In this document: positions 37,515 through 50,382 of the stretch, in pieces
Numbering within the stretch: position 1 is the stretch's first letter
How the letters are laid out: each line of letters opens with the position of its first letter
From: Mesodorylaimus sp. YZB2_4
Taxonomy: Eukaryota > Nematoda > Enoplea > Dorylaimida > Dorylaimidae
DNA length: 64,000 bases
Assembly: GCA_030248295.1 (NCBI GenBank)
Contig: JASANH010000499.1
Coordinates: 124,001 to 188,000 of the forward strand
Direction: 5' to 3'
Program-made: the position numbers and the translations under genes
The notes under the pieces: model-generated
Database searches by the model: none
What the model saw: only the letters and a program-made list of their open reading frames with translations
What the model was told of the DNA's origin: nothing

Positions 37515-40236
37515 TGTTACTTTAAAACTTTGCTTATGACAGGCCAGAGTTTTTTACCTTGCTTGGATTTTTCTGTGATAACTTGATTTTCTCCAAAATA
37601 TGATGAGGATAGATGTTTAGAAAGCTTCTAGTTTACGGAAAAATTTTTTGCTATTCACACAGCGCAGCTATGAAATAGATTTTGCGCCTTTGGCTAAACT
37701 AAACCTTTATTTCGTCAGTCACCGCGCCTACCCAATACGCTTTCCATTTTCGTAATGCTGGTGACTGGACGAGCCTGGTTCGACTCAATCATTTCAAACT
37801 TCGAACCCGTAAGGGCGTAAATGGTCATGCCCGTCCCTTTTCCTCCCATCCTCCTAGCAGACCTAATCAGGCACTCAAATTCTGACACCTTTCTTCAAAG
37901 TGAACTAGGACTGGAAGAGAAGGTTTTCCTCTTTTTATCGATGTTGTTATTCTGGCTGCCTAGAGAAGTCTAGTAATCCACTAGGACCCGTCAAATTGAG
38001 CTCCAATCCGAAAAGCCACAAAGTCTGGGGCAGCTAGGATGCCATGCTAACTTGGGGATTGAAGGGTCCTCCTTTGTCTGCTACAGACAGATAGTGGACA
38101 TAGATAGGATGGATTTGGAAGTCTCCTTGCAATTCTTGCTGCTATGAATTTCGAAAGATGCACCAGCGATGGGAGAAAAACATGGAAATGTTATTATGCT
38201 CAGACAAATATTATTGCCTTTAGTGTGCCTTCTTTGGGCTCTTGCCAAAGTTGCGTTCCTGCCAGATCATTGCTGATGTCTCATTTACTGTAGAGTGCCA
38301 CATTTCTTGTGCCATCACAGACTGCTCCTGCAGGACGTAGGTCTTCTCTACTGCAAGCTTGGAGATCATAACTGAATTTTATTCGCGTCAATAGCCAAGA
38401 CTATCTTCTCGAAGCATTATGTCTAAAAATGGGCCAGTTATTACAAAACATACGCCGATCCGGTTTCCTCATTATAGCTTCATTTTCATTCTTAATGAGG
38501 GCATCTAAATTCTGCACACAAACATTCGTGCTCATTGGCCGCTCTCCAAACTTTCCATAGCTCTATTGACAAGTCTACGCTCGAGAGGGTTGTTTATTCA
38601 AATCGCCTAAAGCATTTTCACTCTGGCAAAAATACATATATGCGTTAAAAATGACCCCATTTTCCAAGAAGCACATTTTAGTTCCCGTCTGACGCATCTA
38701 TAAGGCGTTCGATCCCACCACGTGCGTCATGTTCATGAAAGATACAATGCCCGCATTTTCGAGTTATGTTCGACATTTTTCACAAAAATGCGCATACTTA
38801 TTTCTACGGCCGCGAGCTAGGGAAACCATAAAATAATAAAACCCCTAATTACCTCCTTTTTATTGACCTAATTTTTTGTGTCGATAGGCGCTTCTAAAAT
38901 CTACTTATATCTTCATCACTCCATTTCGTCACCCTCTGGAGGCATGGACATTGATCTTCTTGTTTTGCGTGCCATCCCAGAAATGCACTCACCAGGATGG
39001 TCAGATAAAAAAGACATTTTAAGTCGTTGTTGTCAAGAGCGCCACGGATTGTTAGCTTAGGGTCGTTGATTTCTCTTGAGGCAGTCTTAAATGGTATTTT
39101 TCGTGCTCGTATCTTTTACGAGTTTATCGAATTTTTAAATTTAGTTTCTGCACTAAGGTCATTGCGCAGAATGATCGCGTGTCCTTTTTGCAATTCTTTT
39201 CTGCGATAGTCATGTTAGTTTTTTCTGCATGTCCTAAGTTGACATTAAGCCTAACGATGCTCTTTCTTTCTAGCTTGCTTCGAAGAATTAGTTCTGTTAA
39301 TAGCACGTTTGCAGCCATCGCGCACTCATGTGTGCCAAAAGACATGATGACAGATAGGGGAGATCATGCCTTAATCGTGTAGAATGAGCGAACTCATTTT
39401 CATGGCCATGTGCAGAATAGAATGATCAGATCTCAAGTAGAGATTGCGTGAAATATCATGCTGTATAACCATCAAAAAGTGGAGCACTTTCTCTAAAATT
39501 TGTAAGTACTTTACGTGAAATGCCCAGAAATGCAGTAAAATGTTCTGGCTCACACAATAAATAGGTGTAACCTTCTGTGCCGCGCTGTGCCTTCTACTTT
39601 TCATCTTTTTATTTACTAGTATACTAAGTAGTCAGGCTTACCTTGCAGAATTAGAATCGACGGAAAAGCCGAGTTATAACTGCAGCTGCCGCTGAAGAGC
39701 TGTGCACATTCGGCTGCCCTCCATAATTTGCACATCAAAAGGAAAGGCTAGAGGTCCGAAGTTTATGTTGGCACCGTTGCGCCTTGGCTGATTCCGTTTA
39801 AAAAATACATAACAGGTATATGCAAATTTTTATGAACTGTCTATTTGTACTGTATGAAACAATGTACACAACGGACATGATGGTTGGCTGTGGTCACGAG
39901 AGAATATATTTATCTTGTTGCATTCCTAAAAGATATACCTATACCAGCAATTTGCACATCACATAGCTGCTTGGACTGTCACATCACTATGTTTCTAAAG
40001 TCCGTCTAAAGTTTGCATGATTAATGCATTTTAGTGCAGTGTCTAAAAACCCTGTTCATCTACTCAAGGCACCTTGAAAATGTTTTTCTTTTTTTAGCTC
40101 TTATTGGTTAGCTGTATTTGTTGCAAATCCGGAGGATGCAACTTTCTTGAATTGTTGCTTTCGCGCTGTTTAGACGGAACTTTTATAACTACAGACCGCG
40201 TTATCTAAACATTATTTGTCCTCCATAATGCGGGAC
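37515..40236. other. Intergenic stretch, no gene identified
   Basis: Several short open frames on both strands lack motifs. I see no convincing gene or repeat apart from low-complexity AT-rich DNA. Confidence 0.35.
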
Positions 40237-40790
40237 TCCGTAGGTATGCGTACATGTGTATGTATATATTTATTTATCTATCAATATATATACATGCATA
40301 TATGTGTATAATGTGCATAATAAAGCACATATATATGTGTGTTTATATATATATATATATACTGTTTACACACATGTGTCACACATTTGCGCTAAACTTT
40401 GTAAAGCGGTATATATATATATATATAGTATATACGTGGATTAAGCTTTGTAGCTAGATTTATACCCATGCTACACATATTTATACCAATGTTTTGCATA
40501 TATATGTACCGCCCATACACATATATGTATGCCGTTTACATACATATCGTGTATATATACTGCTTATGAACATATACGTACTGCTTACTCACATATATAT
40601 ATACTGCTTACATACATAGATATACTTCTAAAAAAACATATACATACTCCTTATATGGATATATATTTACTGACTACATACAAATATATATTGTTCACCT
40701 ATTTATTTATATAGCTTATATAAATATATATATACTGTTTTTATACATAGTTATACTGCTTATTTACATACAAATATATATATGCTGCTT
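40237..40790. repeat. TA-rich satellite
   Basis: About 550 bp are made of TATATA runs interleaved with a loosely conserved unit of about 20-35 bp, CATACATATATATACTGCTTA, seen repeatedly between 40520 and 40785 with variants such as ACTGCTTACTCACATATATA. It degrades outwards. The open frames through it are Tyr/Ile-rich artefacts. Confidence 0.9.
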
Positions 40791-40887
40791 CCGAAAGTTT
40801 AGCATTGCTATGATTAGGCTTAGTGATCTTTAGACCGGCTTTGAAACGGTTTTTAGGGCGACTTTTTGAGCCTCTCTTCCACTGTTA

Positions 40888-41861
40888 GTCACGGCCGGAT
40901 CAGTTCTATATCTTTCGGTTCGGTTTCGGTTTCGTTCTAGCTAATCGGTTCGGTGTGGTTCTCGGCTCTTTCGGTTTCGGTCCTAAACCTTTCGGTTCGG
41001 TTCAATTTTTCGGTTCGAGAGCACTTGGTTTTTCCAGTGCAATCTAGCCTCAGCTTAGACCATTATCTGTAATATTTTACCTCCTCAAAACATGCTGCAT
41101 AGCGAATCGAAATCATAGAAAATTTAAGCAAGCCACATTTTACGCTGAATAATTATATGAATTCTGAGCAATCAGTTCGCGCGCAAGCACACCTTCATTG
41201 CCACTAGGCTGGGGTTTGAATCGAGCGAGCTAAGTGTTACCAGGCCTGCAACGCGACAATGCCCCAAATGAAGGTTCAAATTGCCCTGAAAATCAACGTC
41301 CCAAAAATGCAAAGAAGGCCCTTTGGAAAAAAAACCGCTTCCCAGACACCGAACAATATTCTAGCGAGCCATTATGGCGCATTTGAATGCCATATCAGTA
41401 TTCAAACGCGCCAAAAACTTCCAATGCTTCGGCGAGATCCACCCAGCTTCTTATCATTGAAAACACCATTTGGAACAGCGGCATTGTTGAGAGAGCTAAG
41501 ACAAAGTGCCAATATCTAAAGATGCCCTAAAAATGCCCTTGAAATCTCAGACTGCCCTAGAAGTGTCCTGCCCGAAAAAGTGCCCTGACAGTATACAATA
41601 CAATTTCCCCAGATTTAGGCGATTGCCCTGCACCTGGCGGCAATATTGCGGCCAGTGATCTGCCAGTGTGCTGCTAGCGTGGGGGGTAAGGCTCGTGTGT
41701 CCTTTGCTGCAGGGTTGCGCGACACCAGCTGCTTGGTGCGCCATGAAGCCAAAACAATTTCGATTTGGTGCACCGAACCGATGTTTCGGTTCGACCTCTT
41801 TCGGTTCGGTTCTCGGTTCGGTTCTGTTCCAAATCGAGAACCGAACCGATCCGCTTGTGAG
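40888..41861. mobile_element. Nonautonomous DNA transposon with GTCACGG ends, copy 2
   Basis: This is the second copy of the element at 1035-1816, in the same orientation. It starts GTCACGGCCGGATCAGTTCT, has an extra run of CGGTTCGG-type motifs at the left, the same interior (for example CTTCCCAGACACC, TGCCAATATCT and GCCCT words) and an AACCGAACCGATCCGC end. It is longer by about 190 bp, mainly in the subterminal CGGTTC arrays. Confidence 0.75.
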
Positions 41862-43804
41862 CCGTGAGGTATCTTTATCAGATTACTAAGATCGGCTACC
41901 ATTTCACCTTGCTTTTAGCCATATTTTGCAATTTCTGAAGCCACATAGCTACTTTAATCGGATTAAAAGATTATTGATCAAAAACGTTTTGGTTTTCTCA
42001 TAGGAATTTTCGCCGTTTGCTTCTGCGCTTCGAAAAACTTCCAAAGCTCTGCTTTTTATTTACTTTTCCAATCCCAAAAACCTTTTGGCAAGGTTAAGGC
42101 CTCACTAATTCTGCCTGATACTTGAAATCCTTAAACCATCCCAGAAAATCTCCCTCTGTGTTTCCTGTCAATGGGTTAGTGTACCAAATGCGATAGAAAA
42201 GTTTGATTTACTATGGCTAATTAAACTTCAGCCACGACTGATGATTATCAGATTGGAAAATCGACAGATAGGTTATGATGAGTACACGGGCTGTGACTCA
42301 AAACGGTTTGCTGATCTCAGGACAGTTGTGCTGCCCACCTGAGTGAACAACCACAGTGTCCTTGGGACTGCCTGGGCTTATTGTCTGATTGCAGACTGCC
42401 TGAGAATATTCAGTAACCGATTGCGGTTTGCCTGAGTTGATTGCCAATCTCTCCCCTGGTAAGACCTGAGCGGCCCCCAAATGGATGGCGATGCGAAATC
42501 AGCTTCGACTGTGTCGGGTGGATAAAAAATATACACATTTTTTATCCACCCGACTCCTCACATCCTCTGACGAAGTGCATGCTGCTTCGAGCCTTTGAGC
42601 CTTCGAGCCCTTATGAGAAATATCGAACACAACTACAGCAGATATGCACATACTGTACAAGCAATGACACAACACGCACCGCATGTACAGTTGTTAAAGT
42701 TGCTTGCTGTTAGACCTCAGCAAAATAGAACGCTGCTGAAATAATGACAATCCACACAGTCATGTAACAGACCATTATAAAAATCATGGCACCACGTTAT
42801 AATTGGTTCTCCTTGCGTCGATTTCTTCGTTTCAGGCTCAACAGAGAATGTGTTTTGCTTTACCTCACGATTAGCGCTGTTGTCATCAGTGACCGTTTGC
42901 TGGCTTGTGAAATTTCTGTTAAATGAGGTAGCATTGTCATAGTCTGAAATACAATTGCTTGTATCTCCCTATCACTCCAGCCAAGCTACATTCGGAAAGT
43001 TACCCAAGGGCGATGACGGCGAAGTTTCAGGTCAGGTTTCAGGGTTTTGTCTGCTGAGAAACAGTTCATATGAGTTACCTCGTGATCATGAGGAGAAGGG
43101 CTCCACGGTGGACTAGGCGTCGTCTGGAAATACCCGCCGTCGCCATCTGTAATCCATCCAATAAAACTTGGCCAAAGTGATGAAGAAGTCGGCCTCTCAT
43201 CTCGTTCTCCGTCGTCGATGCCAACGTGACGTTAAACAGGAGTTGAAGTGGATGATCTCTAAGGAGGGAAAAGTGTGGGTTGGCTTCTCCGACTACTTGC
43301 GCCAGCCTCAGATATTCCAGCATTTGTTGCAGATACCAATAAATACTTCAGTGAAGTCAGCTATACCTTATCATAAATGTTTTCCATCTTCAGCAGACGA
43401 CGTTGGTTCTTATCTGTAGCTTTGCCTTGTAGTATTGCCAACGTGGCACAAATTAAAGCCCACGTAAATATATTTTGCCCCATTCTCTAACAAACTGAAA
43501 ACAACGTTTTTCTTGACCTAGGCACCTTCCTGCAGCACAGGACAGGGAGACAACAGACTACACTGTACCCTGGATAACAGGTATGCGGACTGTTGATGTC
43601 TAATCTCTACAGCTGTTATCTGGATGACATTTTATGCAGCAGCTATTTTATTCACCATTGTCACTTGTGAGTCAGCTACTTTAGCATTTTTATTATGAAA
43701 CAACAATTGAAGGGAGCTAATGATGCGTAATAAGAACACAGAGCTGTTGTATTTCCTTGATTATTCATTGACACTCGCTTGATATAGGCAATTTCGCAAA
43801 CTAA
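41862..43804. other. Intergenic stretch with a doubtful minus-strand exon
   Basis: A minus-strand frame at 43075-43323 (about 82 residues, LQLLFNVTLAS...HHFGQVLLDG) has natural composition and ends at a GTAACT donor-like site, so it may be an internal exon. No partner exon was found. The hairpin at 42514-42553 is listed separately. The rest shows nothing I can annotate. Confidence 0.3.
42514..42553. repeat. Perfect 17-bp inverted repeat with 6-nt loop
   Basis: The arm TCGGGTGGATAAAAAAT (42514-42530) has its exact reverse complement at 42537-42553, with ATACAC between. It is not part of any recognised gene. Confidence 0.9.
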
Positions 43805-46800
43805 TCAGTGATTAACATGCCAGAAATCAAGTACGTACGGTACGTACGGTATGCCTGTGAGTGATAAACAGAAATGCGAGGTGATTACGAATGCCAAGGT
43901 GAAGAACATATTTCCAACTTCCGGTGCGCTGCCTTGAACGTGGCTTTTATCAATAAAATTCTTCACGCAACTGGGAATTTTCAGCTCAACTTTTCGTTTA
44001 GCGGCGGTGTCATTTAGAAAGGTGATAAGGGCTAATTTAGCTTCTACTTCTTTTTCCCAATACGAGTCGAAATCAACGTTTTTGCAGCTGCTTTTGAGAG
44101 CATTATTTACGCACTCGTAATAGCAATACTCTTTCCTAAAATTCGAAGCTGCGATATTAACAGCCGACCGTAACAAATGAACATCCGGCCTTTCAGCCAG
44201 GTGCAACATTCGGTCCCATAACCCAACTCAGCCCATTTTTTTGGGTTTTGGGGGGTTTTGGGTCAGGTTTTTAGACAGGGAGGTTTTTGGTTGCGGAGGT
44301 TGACCTTTATTCGAACCCAACCAAAAAAACACTTTTCCGCTTGGGGTCAGCCTTATTCGTCAGCCTGACTACGTGGTTGATCGCAACAGAGCATTGAAGC
44401 CGCTGCCATCTGATGTCCGTTGGTTTCGAATCGACAGATGCTGCTGCTGGTGTTTCAAAGTTGTACCCAGTGCCCCCAGTTTATCTAATTCGACATGTCC
44501 GTCTGATTGTGATAGAACTGAGAAAGCGTTTGTCAGCAGATGATATCGAGCTCTGACCACACCTCTCGTCGATTCGCAGTCAGAGATCAGGTCTTAATTT
44601 TGAGAGTTTCAAGACTTTGTCGGTCAGAATCCTCGAAGGCCTCTTGCTTTTAGGCAGGGGATGGGCTGTTTTTGAGAGTGTGATTTCTTGCCTTGAAACA
44701 TGTATTTCCTGCAAATTTGTGTATAGACTAGTGAGAAATTATATCCACGAGAGACCAATTTTGCAAAAAGTTTGCCTTTGGCGGGGGGCGGTGGGTGCGC
44801 CTCCGCCCCTTTCGAACGCTGCGCCGTCGGTGCTTATCCTTGAGCTCTAAATTATAGAATTTGTGCAACTTTTTGTTTGGCCCCCAAGACCCCGAAACCC
44901 TGCACGCAAGCGAGCTGACGTGCCACCGCGGCTCTATTGGTGGGTGAATAAATATGATATATGTAAAATATATGTCAGTGTCCTGGTGAAAATGGACCCT
45001 CAGCTGGGGTCATGTTTTTTGAAACTTGCAGCTTGAATGGTCGCTAAGATATGCGCAGGTATTTCTCAGGTCTTTGGTTGTGTTTGAAGGAGTTAAAAAA
45101 TCGAATTTGGAGATGCAGTCAGATTAGCTCATGCCAGTTCATTACCTCCCTGATAAGTTGCTTCTGGTATCCATGGAGAACTTTTCTGAATGTAGATGAA
45201 GATGCGACTAAGACCACTGCTCAAAAAAAGTGAATCGTAAGGTCGTCTTTCAGAGTTATGAGCACTGTCAATATGCGCTACACGTCACCCCTTGGGAGGC
45301 CAGGGGAGACTCTTCCGCTATCCTCCAAACTTCTCTCTCAGGGAAGACAGTCGAGTAAAACCATTATGCTAAGATTACTTTCCCTCACGATCAGGTCGCT
45401 TAGTGATAGCATTTCTACAAAAATTATAGCATCTGAAGAATGATAGCATTTCTACAAAAATGTGCTTTACACTGACCTGATGTACAAAAGTTGTTTTTAA
45501 AGGTTTCAGTCAATTTTTTCAAATAAAATATGGGTTTTTATGGGTGGGTTGACGTATTTATCGTTACAGGAAATCGATATCCTTATCGTTATCGTTAATC
45601 GTCAACGCTATGTACGCTAGGTTGGGTTTGTCTTCACTAGCGAATGGGTTGGGTTTGACTTTATAATAATGGGCTTGGGTTGGGTTCGACTAAAAAATTT
45701 TCGGGTTAGGTTTGGGTCGAACTGTGAACCCATTGTCAGACCTGGAAAGCAATGATCGAAGGAAAACTTACAGCACTTCCCGCACAACCCTCTAGCACTT
45801 CGAACAAAGCGATAGCGGGTTGTGCACCGCCGCAAAGTCAACGGACAAAAGTGGGTCTGCTTACTCTTCCCTAGCCCTTCAATGTTTCCGAGAATGAGTT
45901 GGGTACCCATTCTTTCTTGCAGTGCTCTAATGCAAAAGGGTCAACGTGTCCAAGTTTCAGTAGGTTACACGCACAGCCTTCACTCAAACCAGCGTTCAGG
46001 AAACTGTACTTACTGACAAGAAATTTCGAGATAACTTTGGACATCAGCCAGTTGAGAATTGTCGCCCATAACCCATTGCCTCAGTTGGGCCTCGGTGTCT
46101 TTGCTGTCGGGTAGCATGGTATTGCACTTTACTTCGTCGCAATCAACCTCTATTTGGGTGCAATGAGTTATCGCGCAGTCTACGTCTTCATCAGGTAGTG
46201 CTAAACGAGCGCAAGTCATATCCTTTCATTGTTCTTACAGGAACGTTACCACCCAAAAAAGTATTGGTGACCCCTAATGACCCCACACTCAAAATTAGAG
46301 TTGGACGATCACAGCTTCACTTTTAGGTTTTACGAAAACAATTTCTGTGGCTTAGGGTTTTCTGTAGTGGGAATTCTTATTTTTCGAATTGGTAGGTATA
46401 GTTCGGTATGCTAGGTGGAAACCATGACTTGCTGCTTCAGAGCGAGGAATCAAATGTTTTTTGTGGGCCTGTTTTGTGATTGGTAGTAAGTACCCCATGA
46501 CTGTATTGTGTCGCAAAAGTAAAAATTTTGTTTCACTCCAGCTCCATGGAGAGGCGCATAAAAAGGTCTCACTTGGGCGATACTGGCCATACCTAACTAC
46601 CTGACCGCTGGTCCTGGAACGATGTAAAAAATGTCAAAATGACCACTAGATAATAAGCTATCGAGTTCTTTTTTAAATTTTTTCCTCTCCCACTATTTGT
46701 GAGATATTCCCGCCTAAAGTCAAAATTCAAAATTTTTCACTTATACTTCAGCGAATAACTCGAAACAGAAAATCGAACACCCCTCTAAAAATTTCATCAT

Positions 46801-48432
46801 AAATTTTGTGCCCCTTGGTAGCCGCTTCCAAAAATATAGGTATTTTATATACTTTGCCTTTACATCTTTGGGTCAAAATCGCAAAAAACGCCCATACAGT
46901 AGTGTTTGCTATGGTTTCATTTCACGATTTTTCGGGATTTTCAGTTCACGACCAAAGTTTGGGGATACTGTACATACTGTATGTAGGCGATATCGCCCAA
47001 GCAACACGTTTCTCGTGTATTTCCATATGGAAGGGGTGAAAAACATCTTTGACTTTTACGGCACCATACACTCATGGGGTACACTAATAACAAAAAGCAA
47101 AAAATATCTAGGGGTCAAAATTTTTACTTGGCAAGGCTTTATTTGAACTTTGCAGAAACCCTGTCTTGACTGGGAACACCTCAATGCGAGAGTATCCTGG
47201 ACTAACGATAAGTCCCGACTTCCTACGAAACTGGTCGCGGGGCGGGCTTTGTGCTCGCAACTCGAATTACCCGCAGTTTGCAGTAAGTATGCAACGCTGC
47301 CTGCGACCATTAGAAAAATTGTGCGTGTCACATTGCAGGATTAGACGCATGTTTGAGCCCTGACGGTGCTGGACAGCCGAGACTGTCTTCTCGTTGTCTC
47401 CCGTCTCCGCACTCGGGGCACCACGATGGTACTAGGTGACTCACCCACGTCCTGGCGTGCAAGGTCTGCGAGGGTTTGTGGCTCGCAGACCGACCTCTAT
47501 CACCAGGGATCGAACATGGCAGGAGTCCAGCCACTCGCTCTCAAGAAATACGGAGAGACGAATGCTGAGTCGCTGCACCGCCGCGGGCGTTAGGGATCCA
47601 ATGTGATTGGCCTACTTCCAAAAACTTTGTAGGAAACTATTTCTAATCATGCATATATTCCGATTTTGCTATGCCGACCACTCTTCAAATATGCTAAGAA
47701 TGTATGGTGCCTTAACTAGAAGGAAATGCTTGCACAGGAATAAGTGAGAAAATTATTCCGCGCTCAGGTCTTGGGTTTACAAAAATACGGGCGGGTACAT
47801 AAGAAAAATGCTTGTCTTACCGGAAATATATCTCTCTTGGTTGCATTGTGACAACTCACGTATGTCATGAAGAATGCGCTCAAACCTATTAAGCGCAGAT
47901 GAATTTGAACAGCTCGCCGAACATTTGATGAAATTCGAATAAGCAGCGCATAGTTCCTTCAGTTGCGCTTTACTGTGGTATTTACAAGCCGTGTCGTACA
48001 TGCCAGTAGGAGGCAGTGTGTTGCTGACTGAACAGTTCGATACGCATGCGCCATCGTCCTCGTAAATGATATCTGCTAACTGCAGCGAGTTCTTGCATCC
48101 TAGAAAATCAATCCACTTGTCATTCTTTGGTGGACAATGAGTACAGTGGAATAAAGTGTGCTCAGACCAGTCCTGCTTGTGCCAGTGAACGGGAAACACT
48201 TTGAGCATTTGAACAAAACTATATAGCTAGCTCAAATGCCGGTCAGCGAAGTTTCTATTGTAACGTCAGCTGCGTTCGAATTTGGTCACGCGGGAAAAAA
48301 ATTGAGCTTGTACCTACATATGGTTATCCCTTTTCCCCATATCCCTTTCGCCCTATTTTTATTGGTGAATTGGCTAGTTTACTTACCTCGAAATTGAATT
48401 ATTAGGAGCACACAAAAGAAGACCAGGTACAT
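43805..48432 (-). CDS. Cysteine-rich secreted or surface protein, four exons
   Basis: The exons are 48387-48432, 47821-48198, 46014-46200 and 43805-44135. They join with matching phases (1, 1, 2) to an uninterrupted 313-residue protein. The first exon is a signal peptide (MYLVFFCVLLIIQF) ending at a GTAAGT donor. The mature part has 19 cysteines, many in pairs (FHCTHC, GACVSNC, IKCSASC), and N-glycosylation sequons such as NSS and NDT. A C-terminal hydrophobic segment (MFFTLAFVITSHFCLSL) suggests a membrane or GPI anchor. The cysteine spacing recalls nematode CPG4/DUF19-like secreted proteins, but I cannot assign a family. The last intron (44136-46013) is 1.9 kb long and filled with repeat sequence. 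Alternative acceptors upstream of exons 2 and 3 exist, but only these keep frame and phase. Confidence 0.65.
44210..45740. repeat. GGGTTGGG-type dispersed repeat inside an intron
   Basis: Both ends of this block carry GGGTTGGGTT/AACCCAAC-like motifs: CATAACCCAACTCAGCCCA and GGGTTTTGGGGGGTTTTGGG on the left, and GGGTTGGGTTTGACT, GGGTTGGGTTCGAC and GGTTTGGGTCGAAC on the right (45620-45725). By analogy with the CGGTTCGG-ended elements it is probably an inserted transposon, but the ends are not defined. Confidence 0.4.
47360..47595 (-). repeat. tRNA-derived SINE-like repeat, family B
   Basis: This is a reverse-oriented copy of the repeat at 12585-12830. It shares AGACCGACCTCTATCACCAG, GGGATCGAAC (B box complement), CTCGCTCTCAAGAAATACGG and CGTCCTGGCGTGCAAGGTC. 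Confidence 0.75.
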
Positions 48433-50382
48433 TGTGCCTGTGAAGCAATACTTTAGTGACCAGTTATAATCTAACGGCACAGCCACAGTATACCATCCGA
48501 TATCTATAAAACAAACCTGCGAGAAATTTCTCTATTGATGTGGGTCAAACGCTAGGAGAGAGCGGATACAGAGTAACCCATCATCGGAATATCAGGTCTA
48601 AAGTAGATCTTATCGAGTCACTTTCCGCCCACTCCCCTCCAACTCACTGCAAGGCGGGCTCATAACGAGGCTGTTGCTGCTAAGAAACAGGATTTCCGTG
48701 CGCCCAAACCCTATTCCCATTGCAGGGCAGCATATTCTGGAAGAAGGGCACAATGAGTTCAAGTCAATCTTGATTCCTGGCTGATTATTTGTTAGAAGAG
48801 CGAATGATAGTTAAACATATAGCGCAGCTACCATGAAACTGGAATTAGCAGGCTTGGCCTAGCATGATCGAGAAAAACACTAATACGATGGGTATTCGGA
48901 TTTAGAGCAGGGTATCAATATTAAATACTTCCATTTATACAGTACAAGGAGACATCGACCTGGAAACATTGAGCCTATAAAAAGTTTGTGGGCGCACATA
49001 GCCGGCGCGCAGTAGGCAGCTACAGCTAGGTCTAAAACCGATCTACTAGTAGGTATATGAGAAACCATGGCCTCTTACCGATGCAGAATACTATGCGCAT
49101 AAGCCATCTGTGCACAAAACTATTTTGTAGCTCCTAAAAATTATATTGCCAGCCTAGACGGCCGTCCAGATACCAGTGTTCAAAAATTACATCAGGAGTT
49201 AGTAATCTGAACACGTACGAGAAAGGGAGATTCCAAGAGATACATGCATAAAAAATAAGCATAAGACAGCAGGTGCAAAAAAATTAAAACAGAGAACAGT
49301 GAAAAAATAGGTCTATTATCTTTTTACCAGATTCTACTAAGCTGGCTTTTGCAGCTGAACTGGACTGACGATGAGTGAGCCTGGACAGAAGCCAGCGGCT
49401 GTCGGGAGTAATCGATACTCTCCCCTTGCTAAGAAATGTCAACCTCTTCGGTTGATGTTTCTGGCAGGTATAGTCGCGAGACTTGCTCACCTCCAGTCGA
49501 AGTTTTTGCAAAATGACTTCGGTCTCGACTATTTCCCGCCCCTGGGTACGCTGTTTACACCGCTAGTCAGTCTACACCCGACCTGTTTTAGTATAGCTCA
49601 GTAGCTTGTTTGACTGCGATGAAGATAGTCGTTGACGCAGTTGAACAGTTTCACGAAATTGGCAGAATTGTAGCCGAGGCAGAATCAGAATTGTAGCCGT
49701 GGATGGACAGCCGCTGAGGCAGAATCAGAATTGTAGCCGTGGATGGACAGCCGCTGAGGCAGAATCAGAATTGTAGCCGTGGATGGACAGCCGCTAATGT
49801 GGTGCTTGGTACAAAAGGGATACAACTTTTTCCTCCACACACCACGAGCGAACCAGGAGCAAACAAAGGGCACAGCCGTCCCGGACCAAACCCACGCATA
49901 GGCCATCCTATACAGTAATAGGAACCAGGCTATCCTGTCTTGTCTTGGCGTATGCGGATGGGCACTAGAATAACTGGAAATGCAGACCAGCATAATCGCG
50001 TGTTCATCTTCGCGACAAAGATCAAGAGACAGTCATAAGAAGGATATGCTTACTTGAAGCAAAACGTTTGTCCTGGTTGGTTCGGTCGGTTTGATGGTTT
50101 GGTTGAAGCAGGGTGGGTCACTAAGTTCCAACAATTTGTGGCCAGCTCCTCTACGAACTTCTAGGACGTTCCACCTCCCCGTAAACTGTTTTACAGTAGT
50201 TTCTTCCCTAGATATTTGGGTTTCTCAACTCAACGTATACAGTACAATAAGCCACCAACTTTTATTGTGAACAGGATTCCTCTTTGCTATACTCCTGGGC
50301 CGCCCCCATGCCGCGTGGGCCACCTGGAGCCAGCTGTCGAAGGCCTGCCTGAAACTCTATTTTACAATCCCTGTGCAAAAAT
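48433..50382. other. Intergenic stretch, no gene identified
   Basis: This presumably holds the promoter of the minus-strand cysteine-rich gene near 48450-48700. Apart from the 40-bp tandem repeat at 49676-49795, I see nothing to annotate. Confidence 0.4.
49676..49795. repeat. 40-bp tandem repeat, three copies
   Basis: The unit begins GAGGCAGAATCAGAATTG and ends GGATGGACAGCCGCT. Copies start at 49676, 49716 and 49756. The second and third are identical; the first matches them, and a partial copy precedes it. Confidence 0.95.

Noticed and set aside
40254-40714. Tyr/Ile-rich small proteins
   Set aside because: Artefacts of the TA satellite.
45617-45910. Extra exon of the cysteine-rich gene (HFCPLTLRRC...GLCGKC, followed by GTAAGT)
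   Set aside because: Adding it breaks the direct phase match between exons ending at 46014 and starting at 44135; kept only as a possible alternative exon.
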